DNA of 35,683 nt, taken from assembly GCA_035499215.1 (NCBI GenBank), contig DATJZH010000197.1, positions 1 to 35,683 on the forward strand, given 5' to 3'. The notes beneath the pieces are model-generated. The model saw nothing but the letters and a program-made list of their open reading frames with translations, searched no databases and was not told where the DNA came from. Below are positions 12,138-23,283 of the stretch, piece by piece. Origin of the DNA: DATJZH01 sp035499215 (lineage in GTDB: Bacteria > Actinomycetota > Actinomycetes > Streptosporangiales > Streptosporangiaceae). Made by a program: the position numbers and the translations under genes. How positions within the stretch are numbered: position 1 is the first letter of the stretch; the number at the start of each line of letters is the position of its first letter.

Positions 12138-14951
12138 ATGGCAGGCCCTGACCCCGGCGAGGTCGCCGCCGTGCTGCGGGCGGCGGGCGTCCGTTCGGTG
12201 GATGTGAGGGCGCGCCGCCGGGCGGAATACTCGGCCGACGCGTCGCTGTACCGCGTCGTGCCCGCAGCGGTGGCGTTCCCGCGCTCAGCCGATGAGGCGC
12301 AGGCAGCGCTGGCGGCCTGCCGGACGCTCGGCGTGCCGCTGACCGCGCGCGGCGCCGGCACGTCGATCGCCGGAAACGCCGTCGGCCCCGGCGTGGTGCT
12401 CGATTTCTCCAGGCACCTGCGCCGGGTCCGCGGCATTGACCCGGAAACGGCCACCGCCACCGTCGATCCGGGCACTGCGCTGGACGACCTGCAGCGCGCC
12501 GCGGCACCGCATGGCCTGCGCTTCGGGCCAGATCCGTCGTCGCACAGCCGCTGCACGGTGGGCGGCATGATCGGCAACAACGCGTGCGGTTCCCGTGCCC
12601 TGGCGTACGGGCGCACGGCCGATAACCTGGTCGATCTCGATCTGCTGGCCGGGACAGGGGAGCGGCTGACCGCGCGGCGGGCAGCGGACCCGGCCTCGTC
12701 CGCGCTGCTCGCCAGGCTGCACCAGATCGCCGCCGGCAACCTGGAGGTGCTGCGCACCGAGTTCGGCCGGTTCTCCCGGCAGGTGTCGGGCTACTCGCTC
12801 GAGCACTTGCTGCCCGAGCGCGGCTTCGACGTGCCAGCCGCGCTGACCGGCACCGAGGGCACCTGCGGCCTCGTGCTCGGCGCCAGGCTCCGCCTCGTCC
12901 CCGTCCCCGTGGCCACCGTGCTGGTCGTGCTCGGCTATCGCGACATGGCCAGCGCGGCCGACGCCGTGCCCGCGCTGCTGCGGTGCCGGCTGTCGGCCCT
13001 CGAGGGCCTGGACGCGAGGATCACCGCCGTCGTGGCCAGGCGGCGCGGCCCGGCCGCGGTCCCGCCGCTGCCGCGCGGCGGCGGGTGGCTGTTCGCCGAG
13101 CTGTCGGGCGACTCGGCCGGGGAACTGGCCGCCGCGGCCAGGGGCGTCATCGCCGCCTCGGGCGCGCTGGAGGCGCGGACGGTTACCGGCGCGCGCGAGG
13201 CCGCGGCGCTGTGGCGGATCCGCGAGGACGGGGCCGGGCTCGTCGCGCAGGCCGAGGCCGGCCACCCGGCGCATGCCGGGTGGGAGGACGCCGCGGTGCC
13301 GCCTGAGCACCTCGGGTGCTATCTGCGGGACTTCGACGCGCTGCTGGCCGACCGCGGGCTGAGCGGTACGCCGTACGGGCATTTCGGCGACGGCTGCGTG
13401 CATGTCAGGATCGACTTCCCGCTGCGGGCGGCCGGCGGGCCCGCCGCTTTCCGGGCATTCATCGTCGATGCCGCCCGGCTGGTAGCCGGCTACGGCGGAT
13501 CGCTGTCCGGAGAGCACGGCGACGGCCGGGCCCGCAGCGAGCTGCTGCCGCTGATGTACTCGCCGGCCGCACTCCGCGCGTTCGCCGCCGTTCAGCAGGC
13601 CTGCGACCCTGACGGCCTGCTGAATCCCGGCCTGATCGCGGCACCGGCTCCGCTGCAGGCAGACCTGCGGCTGCCGCAGGCTCGGTCGCTTCGCCGCGGC
13701 CTGGCGTTCGCCTACTCCGAGGACGGCGGCGACCTGACCAACGCGGTGCACCGGTGCACCGGGGTGGGCAGGTGCGTGGCAGCCGGCGCGCCGGCCGACA
13801 GCGTCATGTGCCCTTCCTACCAGGCGACCCGCGACGAGAAGGACTCCACCCGCGGCCGTGCGCGGGTGCTCCAGGAACTCGCGAACGGCTCGCTTGTGCG
13901 CGGCTGGCGGGCGCCCGAGGTGCGGGAATCGCTCGATCTGTGCCTGGCCTGCAAGGGCTGCGCGTCCGACTGCCCGACCGGCGTGGACATGGCGTCCTAC
14001 AAGGCCGAGGTCCTGCACCAGTCGTACCGGCGGCGGCTGCGGCCGCCGTCGCATTACGCGCTCGGCTGGCTGCCGCGCTGGGCGCGCCTGGCCGCCCTGG
14101 CGCCCGGCCCGGTGAACGCGCTGATGGCGGCGCCGCGGCTCAGCTCGGCGGGCAAGCGGCTGGCGGGCGTCGACCCGCGCCGCGAGCTGCCGTCATTCGC
14201 CCGCGCCACGTTCCGCCAGTGGTTCGCCGGCCACCGCGCGGCGTCCGGCGATCCCGTGCTGCTGTGGGTGGACACCTTCACCAACCACTTCGCCCCGGCG
14301 GCCGGGATCGCGGCCGTGCGGGTGCTCGAAGGGGCCGGGTTCTGCGTCCGCATCGCCGGTCAGCCGCTGTGCTGCGGGCTGACCTGGATCTCCACCGGCC
14401 AGCTGGACTCCGCCCGGCGGATCCTGCGGCGCAGCGTCCTCGCGCTGGCCGGACCCGCTCGGGCTGGCGTTCCGATCGTCGGGCTCGAGCCGTCCTGCAC
14501 GGCGGTGTTGCGCGGCGACGCCGCCGCGCTGCTCGGCGCTGCCCCCGCGGTCAGCGCCGTGGCGCGGGCGACCCACACGCTGGCGGAGCTTCTGGGCCGG
14601 CGGCCGGGCTGGCAGCCGCCCCGGCTTGACGGCCTGACCGTGGTAGCCCAGCCGCACTGCCACCAGCACGCGGTCATGGGCTGGCAGGCCGACCGCGAGC
14701 TGCTGACCGGAGCAGGCGCGGCGGTTCAGGCCGTGGGCGGCTGCTGCGGGCTGGCGGGCAACTTCGGCGCCGAGCGCGGTCACTATGACCTGTCGGTCGC
14801 CATCGCCGGCAGCGCGCTGCTGCCGGCTGTCCAGGCCGCCGGGGCAGGCTCGGTTATCCTGGCGGACGGGTTCTCCTGCCGGACGCAGCTCAGCGAGCTC
14901 GCCGGCCGGCGCGGTCTGCACCTCGCCGAGCTGCTGGCGCGCGGCAGCTGA
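12138..14951 (+). CDS. FAD-linked dehydrogenase fused to Fe-S and CCG domains (D-2-hydroxyacid type, YdiJ-like)
   Basis: 937 residues, ATG with GGGAG 3 nt upstream. Oxidises a D-2-hydroxyacid (D-lactate, glycolate or D-2-hydroxyglutarate in relatives) and passes electrons through Fe-S clusters. Order: FAD_binding_4 domain (about 35-200; RGAGTSIAGNAVGPGVVLDF and GGMIGNNACGSRALAYGRT), FAD-oxidase C domain (about 250-510; FGDGCVHVRIDFPL near 416-429 with His422, SGEHGDGRARSELLPLMYS), an Fe-S domain with Cys540-x5-Cys546-x11-Cys558-Pro and Cys602-x2-Cys605-x2-Cys608-x3-Cys612-Pro, then a CCG domain (EPSCTAVLRGDAA, PHCHQHAVMGW, GGCCGLAGNFG). This single-chain plan resembles YdiJ of E. coli rather than the separate GlcDEF subunits. 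Substrate cannot be named from sequence. It converges on fahA with a 51-bp gap that holds a possible hairpin (14962-14987). Confidence 0.9.
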   Translation: MAGPDPGEVAAVLRAAGVRSVDVRARRRAEYSADASLYRVVPAAVAFPRSADEAQAALAACRTLGVPLTARGAGTSIAGNAVGPGVVLDFSRHLRRVRGIDPETATATVDPGTALDDLQRAAAPHGLRFGPDPSSHSRCTVGGMIGNNACGSRALAYGRTADNLVDLDLLAGTGERLTARRAADPASSALLARLHQIAAGNLEVLRTEFGRFSRQVSGYSLEHLLPERGFDVPAALTGTEGTCGLVLGARLRLVPVPVATVLVVLGYRDMASAADAVPALLRCRLSALEGLDARITAVVARRRGPAAVPPLPRGGGWLFAELSGDSAGELAAAARGVIAASGALEARTVTGAREAAALWRIREDGAGLVAQAEAGHPAHAGWEDAAVPPEHLGCYLRDFDALLADRGLSGTPYGHFGDGCVHVRIDFPLRAAGGPAAFRAFIVDAARLVAGYGGSLSGEHGDGRARSELLPLMYSPAALRAFAAVQQACDPDGLLNPGLIAAPAPLQADLRLPQARSLRRGLAFAYSEDGGDLTNAVHRCTGVGRCVAAGAPADSVMCPSYQATRDEKDSTRGRARVLQELANGSLVRGWRAPEVRESLDLCLACKGCASDCPTGVDMASYKAEVLHQSYRRRLRPPSHYALGWLPRWARLAALAPGPVNALMAAPRLSSAGKRLAGVDPRRELPSFARATFRQWFAGHRAASGDPVLLWVDTFTNHFAPAAGIAAVRVLEGAGFCVRIAGQPLCCGLTWISTGQLDSARRILRRSVLALAGPARAGVPIVGLEPSCTAVLRGDAAALLGAAPAVSAVARATHTLAELLGRRPGWQPPRLDGLTVVAQPHCHQHAVMGWQADRELLTGAGAAVQAVGGCCGLAGNFGAERGHYDLSVAIAGSALLPAVQAAGAGSVILADGFSCRTQLSELAGRRGLHLAELLARGS

Positions 14952-15002
14952 CGTGTGACCTGCGGCCGGCGCTGCCGCCCTGGCCGCCTGGACGCCGTGC
15001 GG

Positions 15003-16247
15003 TCAGTTCTGCGCACTGGGCTGAGCCGGCATGATCTGGCCGCGCACATCGCCCAGGCTCACCCGGGCGCCGGCCGGGCCTGCCGCGCTGGCCGCGATGG
15101 TGACCTCATCGCTGTCCTCGAGCCAGCTGCGGGAGCTCCCGTCGGGCAGCGTCAGCGGGTCGGTGCCGCCCCAGGACAGTTCCAGGAGCGAGCCGCGCTG
15201 ATCGCGCTGCGGCCCGCTCACGGTGCCGGAGGCGTACAGATCGCCGGTGCGCACCGCCGCGCCATTGACGGTGAGGTGCGCGAGCATCTGCGCGGGGCTC
15301 CAGTGCATCGTCGCGTACGGCGGACGGGACACTACCTGCCCGTTGATCCGCACTTCGAAATCGATGTCCAGGCCCCAGTCGGCGGACTCGGTCAGGTACG
15401 GCAGCAGCCGGGTCTGCCGCGACGGCGGGGCTATCCTGGCATGCTCGAGCGCCGCCAGCGGCACGACCCAGGGCGAGATCGAGGTGCCGAAGGACTTGCC
15501 GAGAAAGGGCCCGAGCGGCGCTGACTCCCAGGCCTGGAGGTCGCGGGCGGACCAGTCGTTGACCAGGCACACGCCGAAGACGTGCTCGGTGAACCTGCTG
15601 ACGGTGACCGGCTCGCCCAGCACGCTCTCGAAACCGACGACGAATCCGAGCTCAGCCTCAAAGTCCAGCCGCGCGCAGGGCCCGAAGGACGGGGAGCCGG
15701 CGCCCGCCGCGATGAACTGGCCGCAGGGGCGGCGGATCGGGGTCCCGGATGCCACCACCGAGCCTGACCTGCCGTGATAGCCGGCCGGCAGGTGCCGCCA
15801 GTTCGGCGCCAGCGGCTGGGCCTTCGGCCGGAACATCCTGCCGACGTTCCTCGCATGGTGCTCGGAGGAATAGAAGCCGGCGTAGTCGGCGACGGTGAAG
15901 GGCATGTGCATCTCGACCCTGGCGGCAGGTACCAGCAGGTCCTCAATGGCCTCGCGGTAGGCGTCCCGGCTGAGCCAGGCCGTGATGTCGGCCCGGACCT
16001 GCGCCCAGGCGAGGTCCCCGGCGGCCAGGAAGGGGTCGAGGCAGCCCGCGCTGAACAAGTGCGCCCTGCCCGGCAGCAGCCGCTCGCTCGCTGAGGTCAG
16101 ATCCAGGACCCGGTCGCCGATCGCGACCCCGACCCGCTGCTGCGCCGCGTGGTGCGGGGCCGAGTACGCCCCGTACGGGAGCGTCTGCAGCCCGAGCGGA
16201 TCGCCGGGCGCTATATCCAGCCACTGGGCGGCCTGTGTCGCGGCCAT
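15003..16247 (-). CDS. fahA: Fumarylacetoacetase
   Basis: 414 residues. Hydrolyses 4-fumarylacetoacetate to fumarate and acetoacetate, the last step of tyrosine/homogentisate breakdown. An N-terminal SH3-like domain (about 1-110; LPYGAYSAPHHAAQQRVGVA) is followed by the FAH fold: DYAGFYSSEHHARNVGRMFR (metal-site Asp and the catalytic His), LPAGYHGRSGSVV, LDFEAELGFVVG with the two metal-binding Glu, NDWSARDLQAWE, GKSFGTSISPWVV and GTVSGP near the C-terminus. Length is normal for the family (about 420). The nearest strong ribosome site, GGAGG, is 13 nt from the ATG, rather far. No homogentisate dioxygenase or maleylacetoacetate isomerase lies in the window. Its upstream region, shared with aconitase, contains two matching palindromes. 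Confidence 0.93.
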   Translation of the reverse strand: MAATQAAQWLDIAPGDPLGLQTLPYGAYSAPHHAAQQRVGVAIGDRVLDLTSASERLLPGRAHLFSAGCLDPFLAAGDLAWAQVRADITAWLSRDAYREAIEDLLVPAARVEMHMPFTVADYAGFYSSEHHARNVGRMFRPKAQPLAPNWRHLPAGYHGRSGSVVASGTPIRRPCGQFIAAGAGSPSFGPCARLDFEAELGFVVGFESVLGEPVTVSRFTEHVFGVCLVNDWSARDLQAWESAPLGPFLGKSFGTSISPWVVPLAALEHARIAPPSRQTRLLPYLTESADWGLDIDFEVRINGQVVSRPPYATMHWSPAQMLAHLTVNGAAVRTGDLYASGTVSGPQRDQRGSLLELSWGGTDPLTLPDGSSRSWLEDSDEVTIAASAAGPAGARVSLGDVRGQIMPAQPSAQN

Positions 16248-16378
16248 GCCGGCGTCGCCACCTCCATGATCTTCTAGGATCGGCGTCCTGCGGGCTCCCC
16301 GATCCTACGAGACCCTGGCGGCCGCATCCGCCCCGGCCCGGGGGCCCGGGAGGTCCGGGGCCGGGCGGCAACGGTTAC

Positions 16379-16431
16379 CTTGACGTCAAGAAAATCATCT
16401 CAGTAAACTGGCAAGATAGCTTGACGTCGAG
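16379..16431. promoter_or_regulatory. Twin palindromic operators overlapping the likely aconitase promoter
   Basis: A perfect 12-bp palindrome CTTGACGTCAAG (16379-16390) and a one-mismatch copy CTTGACGTCGAG (16420-16431) start 41 bp apart, about four helical turns. On the plus strand TTGACG (16380-16385) and TAAACT (16404-16409) form a good promoter with 18-bp spacing, putting transcription start near 16416, between the two sites. On the minus strand the second site offers TCGACG followed 17 bp on by TTTACT, a weaker possible promoter towards fahA. The core is A/T-rich within very GC-rich flanks. The rest of the 450-bp gap (16248-16697) holds no gene; it would give aconitase a leader of about 280 nt. 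Confidence 0.6.
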
Positions 16432-16697
16432 ATAGTTCGCGCGGAACGCGGCCCGGCTCCGGGCGCCGGGACTGCCGCGGGCCCGGCTCGCCGGGCCGGG
16501 CCGGCGCGCAAGGGCCGGACGGGCGCGGTGACGCGGACTGCTGGCCGGCGGACCGCGCGGGGCGAAGCGCCGCGGCCAGGGCCCTGGGCTGGGTGCGGGC
16601 GCCGGGCTGGGGCAGGATGCAGCTACCAGGATGAAGCTGCCCGGGCATGGGGCCGCAGCCGGCCTGGGGCAGCATAGGGCGAGGAGGCCAGGACACG

Positions 16698-19481
<2,784 letters not shown>

Positions 19482-19573
19482 CCCGGACTCGATCCTGGCC
19501 TGGCCGCGCGACCCGCCAAGCCGGTCTGGCCGGCCGGTCAGCGGGCAGCACCGGCGCCAGGTCCGCGAGCTCC

Positions 19574-21709
19574 TCAGCTCCGGACAGGTCCGGGCACCGC
19601 GGCCAGCCCCCGCATCATCGCCGCGAACTCGTCGAACGACAGGCTCTGGTCGGCGTCCGACAGCGCCTCCTGCGGCGCCGGGTGCACCTCGATCAGCAGG
19701 CCGTGCGCGCCGGCCGCGCGGGCCGCCCAGGCCATCGGCGCGACGTAGGCGCGCTGTCCCGTGCCGTGGCTGGGATCAACGATCACCGGCAGGTGCGACC
19801 GCTCCCGGACCACGACGACCGCTGACAGGTCGAGGGTGTTGCGGGTGGCGCTCTCGAAGGTCCTGATGCCCCGCTCGCACAAGATCACCTGCTGGTTGCC
19901 CTGCGCGACCACGTACTCGGCCGCCGCCAGCCACTCCTCGATCGTGCTGGACAGCCCGCGCTTGAGCAGCACCGGCCGGTCCACCTTGCCGACCTCGCGC
20001 AGCAGGTCGAAGTTCTGCATGTTGCGCGCGCCGACCTGCAGGATGTCGGCTGCCTTGGCCATCCGCTGGACCTGATCCACCGCCATCACCTCGGTGATCA
20101 CCGGCAGGCCCGTTTCGCGCCCGGCCGCGACCAGCAGATCCAGGCCGTCCCAGCCGAGGCCCTGGAACGAGTACGGGGACGTCCGGGGCTTGAACACGCC
20201 GCCGCGCAGCACGTGCGCGCCATGATCGCGGACGAACCTCGCGGTCTTGCCGATCTGCGCGCTGCTTTCGACTGAGCACGGGCCCGCCATCACCGCGAAG
20301 CCGTCGCCGCCGACGAGCAGGTCGCCGACGCGGACCACCGTGTCGGCCTGCCGGACGGCCCGGTCGACCAGCCGGTACTGCCGGGACCCCCGGGCCGGCG
20401 GTGCCTGCGCGGCGACGGCCTCCAGCGTGTCCGCCGGGGACTCGCCGCCCTGCGGGCCTGGCAGGTCGCCGGGGCGCGGCCGGTGCCGCAGCGCCTTCGC
20501 CGGGTAGCTGCCGAGGACCTTGATGTAGAGGGCAGCCGAGCGCAGTTCGTCGAGGGCGGCCGCGGTCCGCGGATCGGCGGCATTTCCCTCGAAGTCCAGG
20601 AAGAACAGGTACTCCCAGGGCCTGCCGGGCCGCGGCCGGGATTCCAGCTTCGTCATCGAGTGGCCACTGCCCGACAGCACCTCCAGGCAGCGCAGCAGCG
20701 CGCCTTCCTCGTGCCTGGTGACCAGGATCAGGCTCGTCTTGCAGGGAATCCGCACGTCGACGGCGGCTGCGGCAGGCGACAGCACGACGAACCGGGTGTA
20801 ATTGTCCGGGCTGTCGGCGATGTTGTGCCGCAGGATAACCAGCCCGTGCGCGGACGCGGCCTCGGCCGAGCCGATCGCCCCCAGGCTGGGATCGCCGGCG
20901 GCGGCCACCGCCCGCATCGCGCCGGCGGTGTCGAAGTAGGTAGCCGGGACCGCATGGGGCAGCGACTGCAGGAACTGCGCGCACTGCTCAAGGCCCTGCG
21001 GATGGGACAGGACCCGGCGCAGCGCCGACAGCGGAACGTCGGCCGCGGCCGCCAGGCAGTGGTCGACCTTCCAGGTCTCCTCACCCACGATGTACAGCTC
21101 ATGCTCGCGCAGCAGGGCGTAGACCTCGTTGATGCTCCCGGCTGTGGTGTTCTCGATCGGCAGCACAGCCAGGTCAGCGTCACCCGCCAGCAGCGCGGCG
21201 GCGGCCTCGCGGAACGTGCGGTAGCCGGTCAGCTCGCCGTCCAGCCCGCGGCCGGCCAGGTACTTCTGCGCGGCCGCGTCGCTGTAGGCGTGCGCGGCGC
21301 CCTGGAACGCCACCCGGACGCGCCCGCCGAAGTCCCCGTTCAGGTGCCGGGCCTGCTGCGCCACCGAGTCGCTGATCAGCTCGCGGAAGATCCGGCGGAC
21401 CAGGCTGGCCGAGACTCCGAGGTCGGCGGCCGCTGCCTCGACGCCGTCCAGCACCCTGCGCTCGCGTTCGGCGTCCTGGATGGCAGACGTGCCATGTTCT
21501 TTCAGCCTGGCGATGTCAGCGATAAGGCCGCTGCGCTGCGCGATGAGGCGCACGATACCGCTGTCGACCTCGTCCAGGCTCTGCCGCAGGCCGGTGATGT
21601 CCGGCTGGTGCTCGGGCCTGTTCCGGGGCTCGGGCCTGTTCCGGGGCCCGGGCCCGTTCAGGCGCTCGGGCCCGTTCCGGCGGCCGGGCCTGTTCCGATT
21701 CTCTGTCAC
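19574..21709 (-). CDS. Three-domain chorismate mutase - prephenate dehydratase - DAHP synthase
   Basis: 711 residues from the GTG at 21709. An Arg/Asn/Pro repeat tail (1-36) precedes three enzymes in one frame. AroQ chorismate mutase, about 38-120: Arg42, Arg59, Lys70, Asp79, Arg82, Glu83, Ser115 and Gln119 align with the E. coli active site. Prephenate dehydratase, about 131-315: VAFQGAAHAYSDAAA, LPIENTTAGSINEVY and catalytic T-R-F (305-307). ACT domain, about 323-405: GALL (336-339) and ESRP (356-359), the Phe-binding motifs. After a linker (405-440), a type I-beta DAHP synthase, about 441-705: MAGPCSVES (474-482), FKPRTSPYSFQG, VGARNMQNFDLL, LLKRG, CERGIRTFE and VDPSHGTGQR. It would make DAHP and also convert chorismate to phenylpyruvate. 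The frame stays open to 22342, but that part is antisense to the MFS gene. Confidence 0.93.
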   Translation of the reverse strand: MTENRNRPGRRNGPERLNGPGPRNRPEPRNRPEHQPDITGLRQSLDEVDSGIVRLIAQRSGLIADIARLKEHGTSAIQDAERERRVLDGVEAAAADLGVSASLVRRIFRELISDSVAQQARHLNGDFGGRVRVAFQGAAHAYSDAAAQKYLAGRGLDGELTGYRTFREAAAALLAGDADLAVLPIENTTAGSINEVYALLREHELYIVGEETWKVDHCLAAAADVPLSALRRVLSHPQGLEQCAQFLQSLPHAVPATYFDTAGAMRAVAAAGDPSLGAIGSAEAASAHGLVILRHNIADSPDNYTRFVVLSPAAAAVDVRIPCKTSLILVTRHEEGALLRCLEVLSGSGHSMTKLESRPRPGRPWEYLFFLDFEGNAADPRTAAALDELRSAALYIKVLGSYPAKALRHRPRPGDLPGPQGGESPADTLEAVAAQAPPARGSRQYRLVDRAVRQADTVVRVGDLLVGGDGFAVMAGPCSVESSAQIGKTARFVRDHGAHVLRGGVFKPRTSPYSFQGLGWDGLDLLVAAGRETGLPVITEVMAVDQVQRMAKAADILQVGARNMQNFDLLREVGKVDRPVLLKRGLSSTIEEWLAAAEYVVAQGNQQVILCERGIRTFESATRNTLDLSAVVVVRERSHLPVIVDPSHGTGQRAYVAPMAWAARAAGAHGLLIEVHPAPQEALSDADQSLSFDEFAAMMRGLAAVPGPVRS
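21611..21700. repeat. 18-bp tandem repeat, five copies, encoding the N-terminal tail of the fusion enzyme
   Basis: Units begin at 21611, 21629, 21647, 21665 and 21683. The first two are identical (GCTCGGGCCTGTTCCGGG) and the others differ at a few positions. Read on the minus strand each gives a six-residue Arg-Asn-Arg/Gly-Pro type unit (for example RNRPEP), building residues about 4-33. Confidence 0.92.
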
Positions 21710-21794
21710 GATCCGATTCCACCATGGTTTTCTGCTACCTCGCCCGGCGCAGGCGAGTGCCGGCCCGGCCGGGCCGCGAGGTAACGTCGGCCCG

Positions 21795-23078
21795 GTGCGG
21801 CAGATACCCGGCCGGCTCGGCGCGCTGCGCGGCCTGCGCGGCCGGCCCGGCGCGCTGCTGATCGCCGGGATCATCGCGCTCGCGGTCAACCTGCGGGCGG
21901 CGATCACCAGCCTGCCGCCGGTGTTTCCCGAGCTTAGCGGCACGCTGCATATCTCCACGGCGACCGAGGCCGCGCTGGCGGCGGTCCCGGTGCTGTGCTT
22001 CGGCTTGTTCTCGGGCATTGCCGCGCCGGGCAGCCGTGCCTTCGGCGAGGAACGGGTGCTCGGCGCGGCCCTGGTCCTGCTCGCTGCGGGGCTGCTGGCG
22101 CGCGGCGCGGCGCCGCGGCTGCTGCTGTTCCCCGGCACGATCCTGGCCAGCGGGGCGATCGCGCTGATGAACGTGCTGCTGCCGAGCCTGCTCAAGCGCC
22201 GCCGCCCCGACCAGGCCGGCCTGCTGATAGGCCTGTACCTGCTCGCCCTGTCGGCCGGGGCGATCCTTGGCTCGCTGATCGCCGTCCCGGTGTTCGAGGC
22301 CGCCGGCGGTGCCGGGCTCGCGGTGCGGGTGACGCTCGGCATGTGGGCGCTGCCCGCGCTGCTCGCTGCGATCGTCTGGCTGCCGCAGCTGCGCTACCGG
22401 ACGCCGCCTGAGGCGGCGGCCAGCCCGGCCGCCAGGCCGCCAGGCCGGCGACACGGGGCCCTGTCGGTCGGGCGCTACCCGCTGGCCTGGCAGGTCACCG
22501 GGTTCATGGGCCTGCAGAGCCTGTCGTACTACGCCGCGCTGTCCTGGCTCCCGACGCTGCTGCGGGACCGCGGGGTCAGCGCGGCGCACGCGGGCGACCT
22601 GCTCGCGCTGATGAACCTCGGCAACGCGGTGACCGCGATGCTGCTGCCCGTGCTGGCGCACCGGGCCCGCGACCAGCGGATCCTCGCCGCCATCTCGGCG
22701 ATGGCGACCGGCGGCGGTCTCGTCGGCGCCGCTTTCGGCCCGCTGGCGACGGCCGCCCCGTTTATCTTCCTGCTGGGCCTGGGCCAGGGCGCGACTCTCG
22801 GCCTCGGGATCTTCTGCACGATGGCGCGGGCTCCCGACCCGGTGACGGCCGCCTCGCTGTCGGCTTTCGCGCAGGGGATCGGCTACCTGATCGCCAGCAC
22901 CGGGCCGCTGCTGGTCGGCTTCCTGCACGCCGTCACCGGCGGCTGGACGATGCCCATCGCGGCGCTGCTGGTGGTCGCGATCCTGCAGCTGATCACCGGC
23001 TGGCTGGCCGGCCGGGCCCAGACGGTCCCGGCACTCGGCGCAGCTCCGGCCCGCCCGGCGCCCCGCGCAGTGGGATAA
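21795..23078 (+). CDS. MFS transporter, CynX/NimT-like
   Basis: 427 residues from the GTG at 21795, with GAGG 13 nt upstream; upstream in-frame codons would overlap the divergent fusion gene. About twelve hydrophobic segments are seen, starting LLIAGIIALAVNLRAAITSL, a run like the CynX/NimT branch of the major facilitator superfamily (cyanate, 2-nitroimidazole and similar small solutes). Two six-helix halves are separated by a basic loop (PPEAAASPAARPPGRRHG, about 205-222). The second half contains GFMGLQSLSYYAALSWLPTLL, also typical. Substrate unknown. The start is 85 bp from the start of the divergent aromatic enzyme, so export or uptake of an aromatic compound is possible but only positional. 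dxs follows in the same direction after 205 bp. Confidence 0.85.
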   Translation: MRQIPGRLGALRGLRGRPGALLIAGIIALAVNLRAAITSLPPVFPELSGTLHISTATEAALAAVPVLCFGLFSGIAAPGSRAFGEERVLGAALVLLAAGLLARGAAPRLLLFPGTILASGAIALMNVLLPSLLKRRRPDQAGLLIGLYLLALSAGAILGSLIAVPVFEAAGGAGLAVRVTLGMWALPALLAAIVWLPQLRYRTPPEAAASPAARPPGRRHGALSVGRYPLAWQVTGFMGLQSLSYYAALSWLPTLLRDRGVSAAHAGDLLALMNLGNAVTAMLLPVLAHRARDQRILAAISAMATGGGLVGAAFGPLATAAPFIFLLGLGQGATLGLGIFCTMARAPDPVTAASLSAFAQGIGYLIASTGPLLVGFLHAVTGGWTMPIAALLVVAILQLITGWLAGRAQTVPALGAAPARPAPRAVG

Positions 23079-23283
23079 GGCCCGCGGCAGTGCGGCCCGG
23101 GCCGTCGCGGTGCGGCCCGGTGTAACCCGGCACGGCAGCCGAAATAGACTCGACTGACTCTCGCCGTCATGCCGCGCAACACGATCACCGCCGGCAGCCA
23201 CGTGGGCACAGGCTCAAGGCGCAGACTATTCAGTGAGCACGCGGCCGCGCGACGGCCGTCGAGGACAACGGAGGAACACAACA

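Noticed and set aside
12285..14054. Long minus-strand frame (589 codons)
   Set aside because: Antisense to the FAD/Fe-S dehydrogenase, which has clear motifs throughout.
21710..22342. Upstream extension of the aromatic fusion frame
   Set aside because: It stays open but is antisense to the MFS carrier and low-complexity; the GTG at 21709 places the start just before the first domain.
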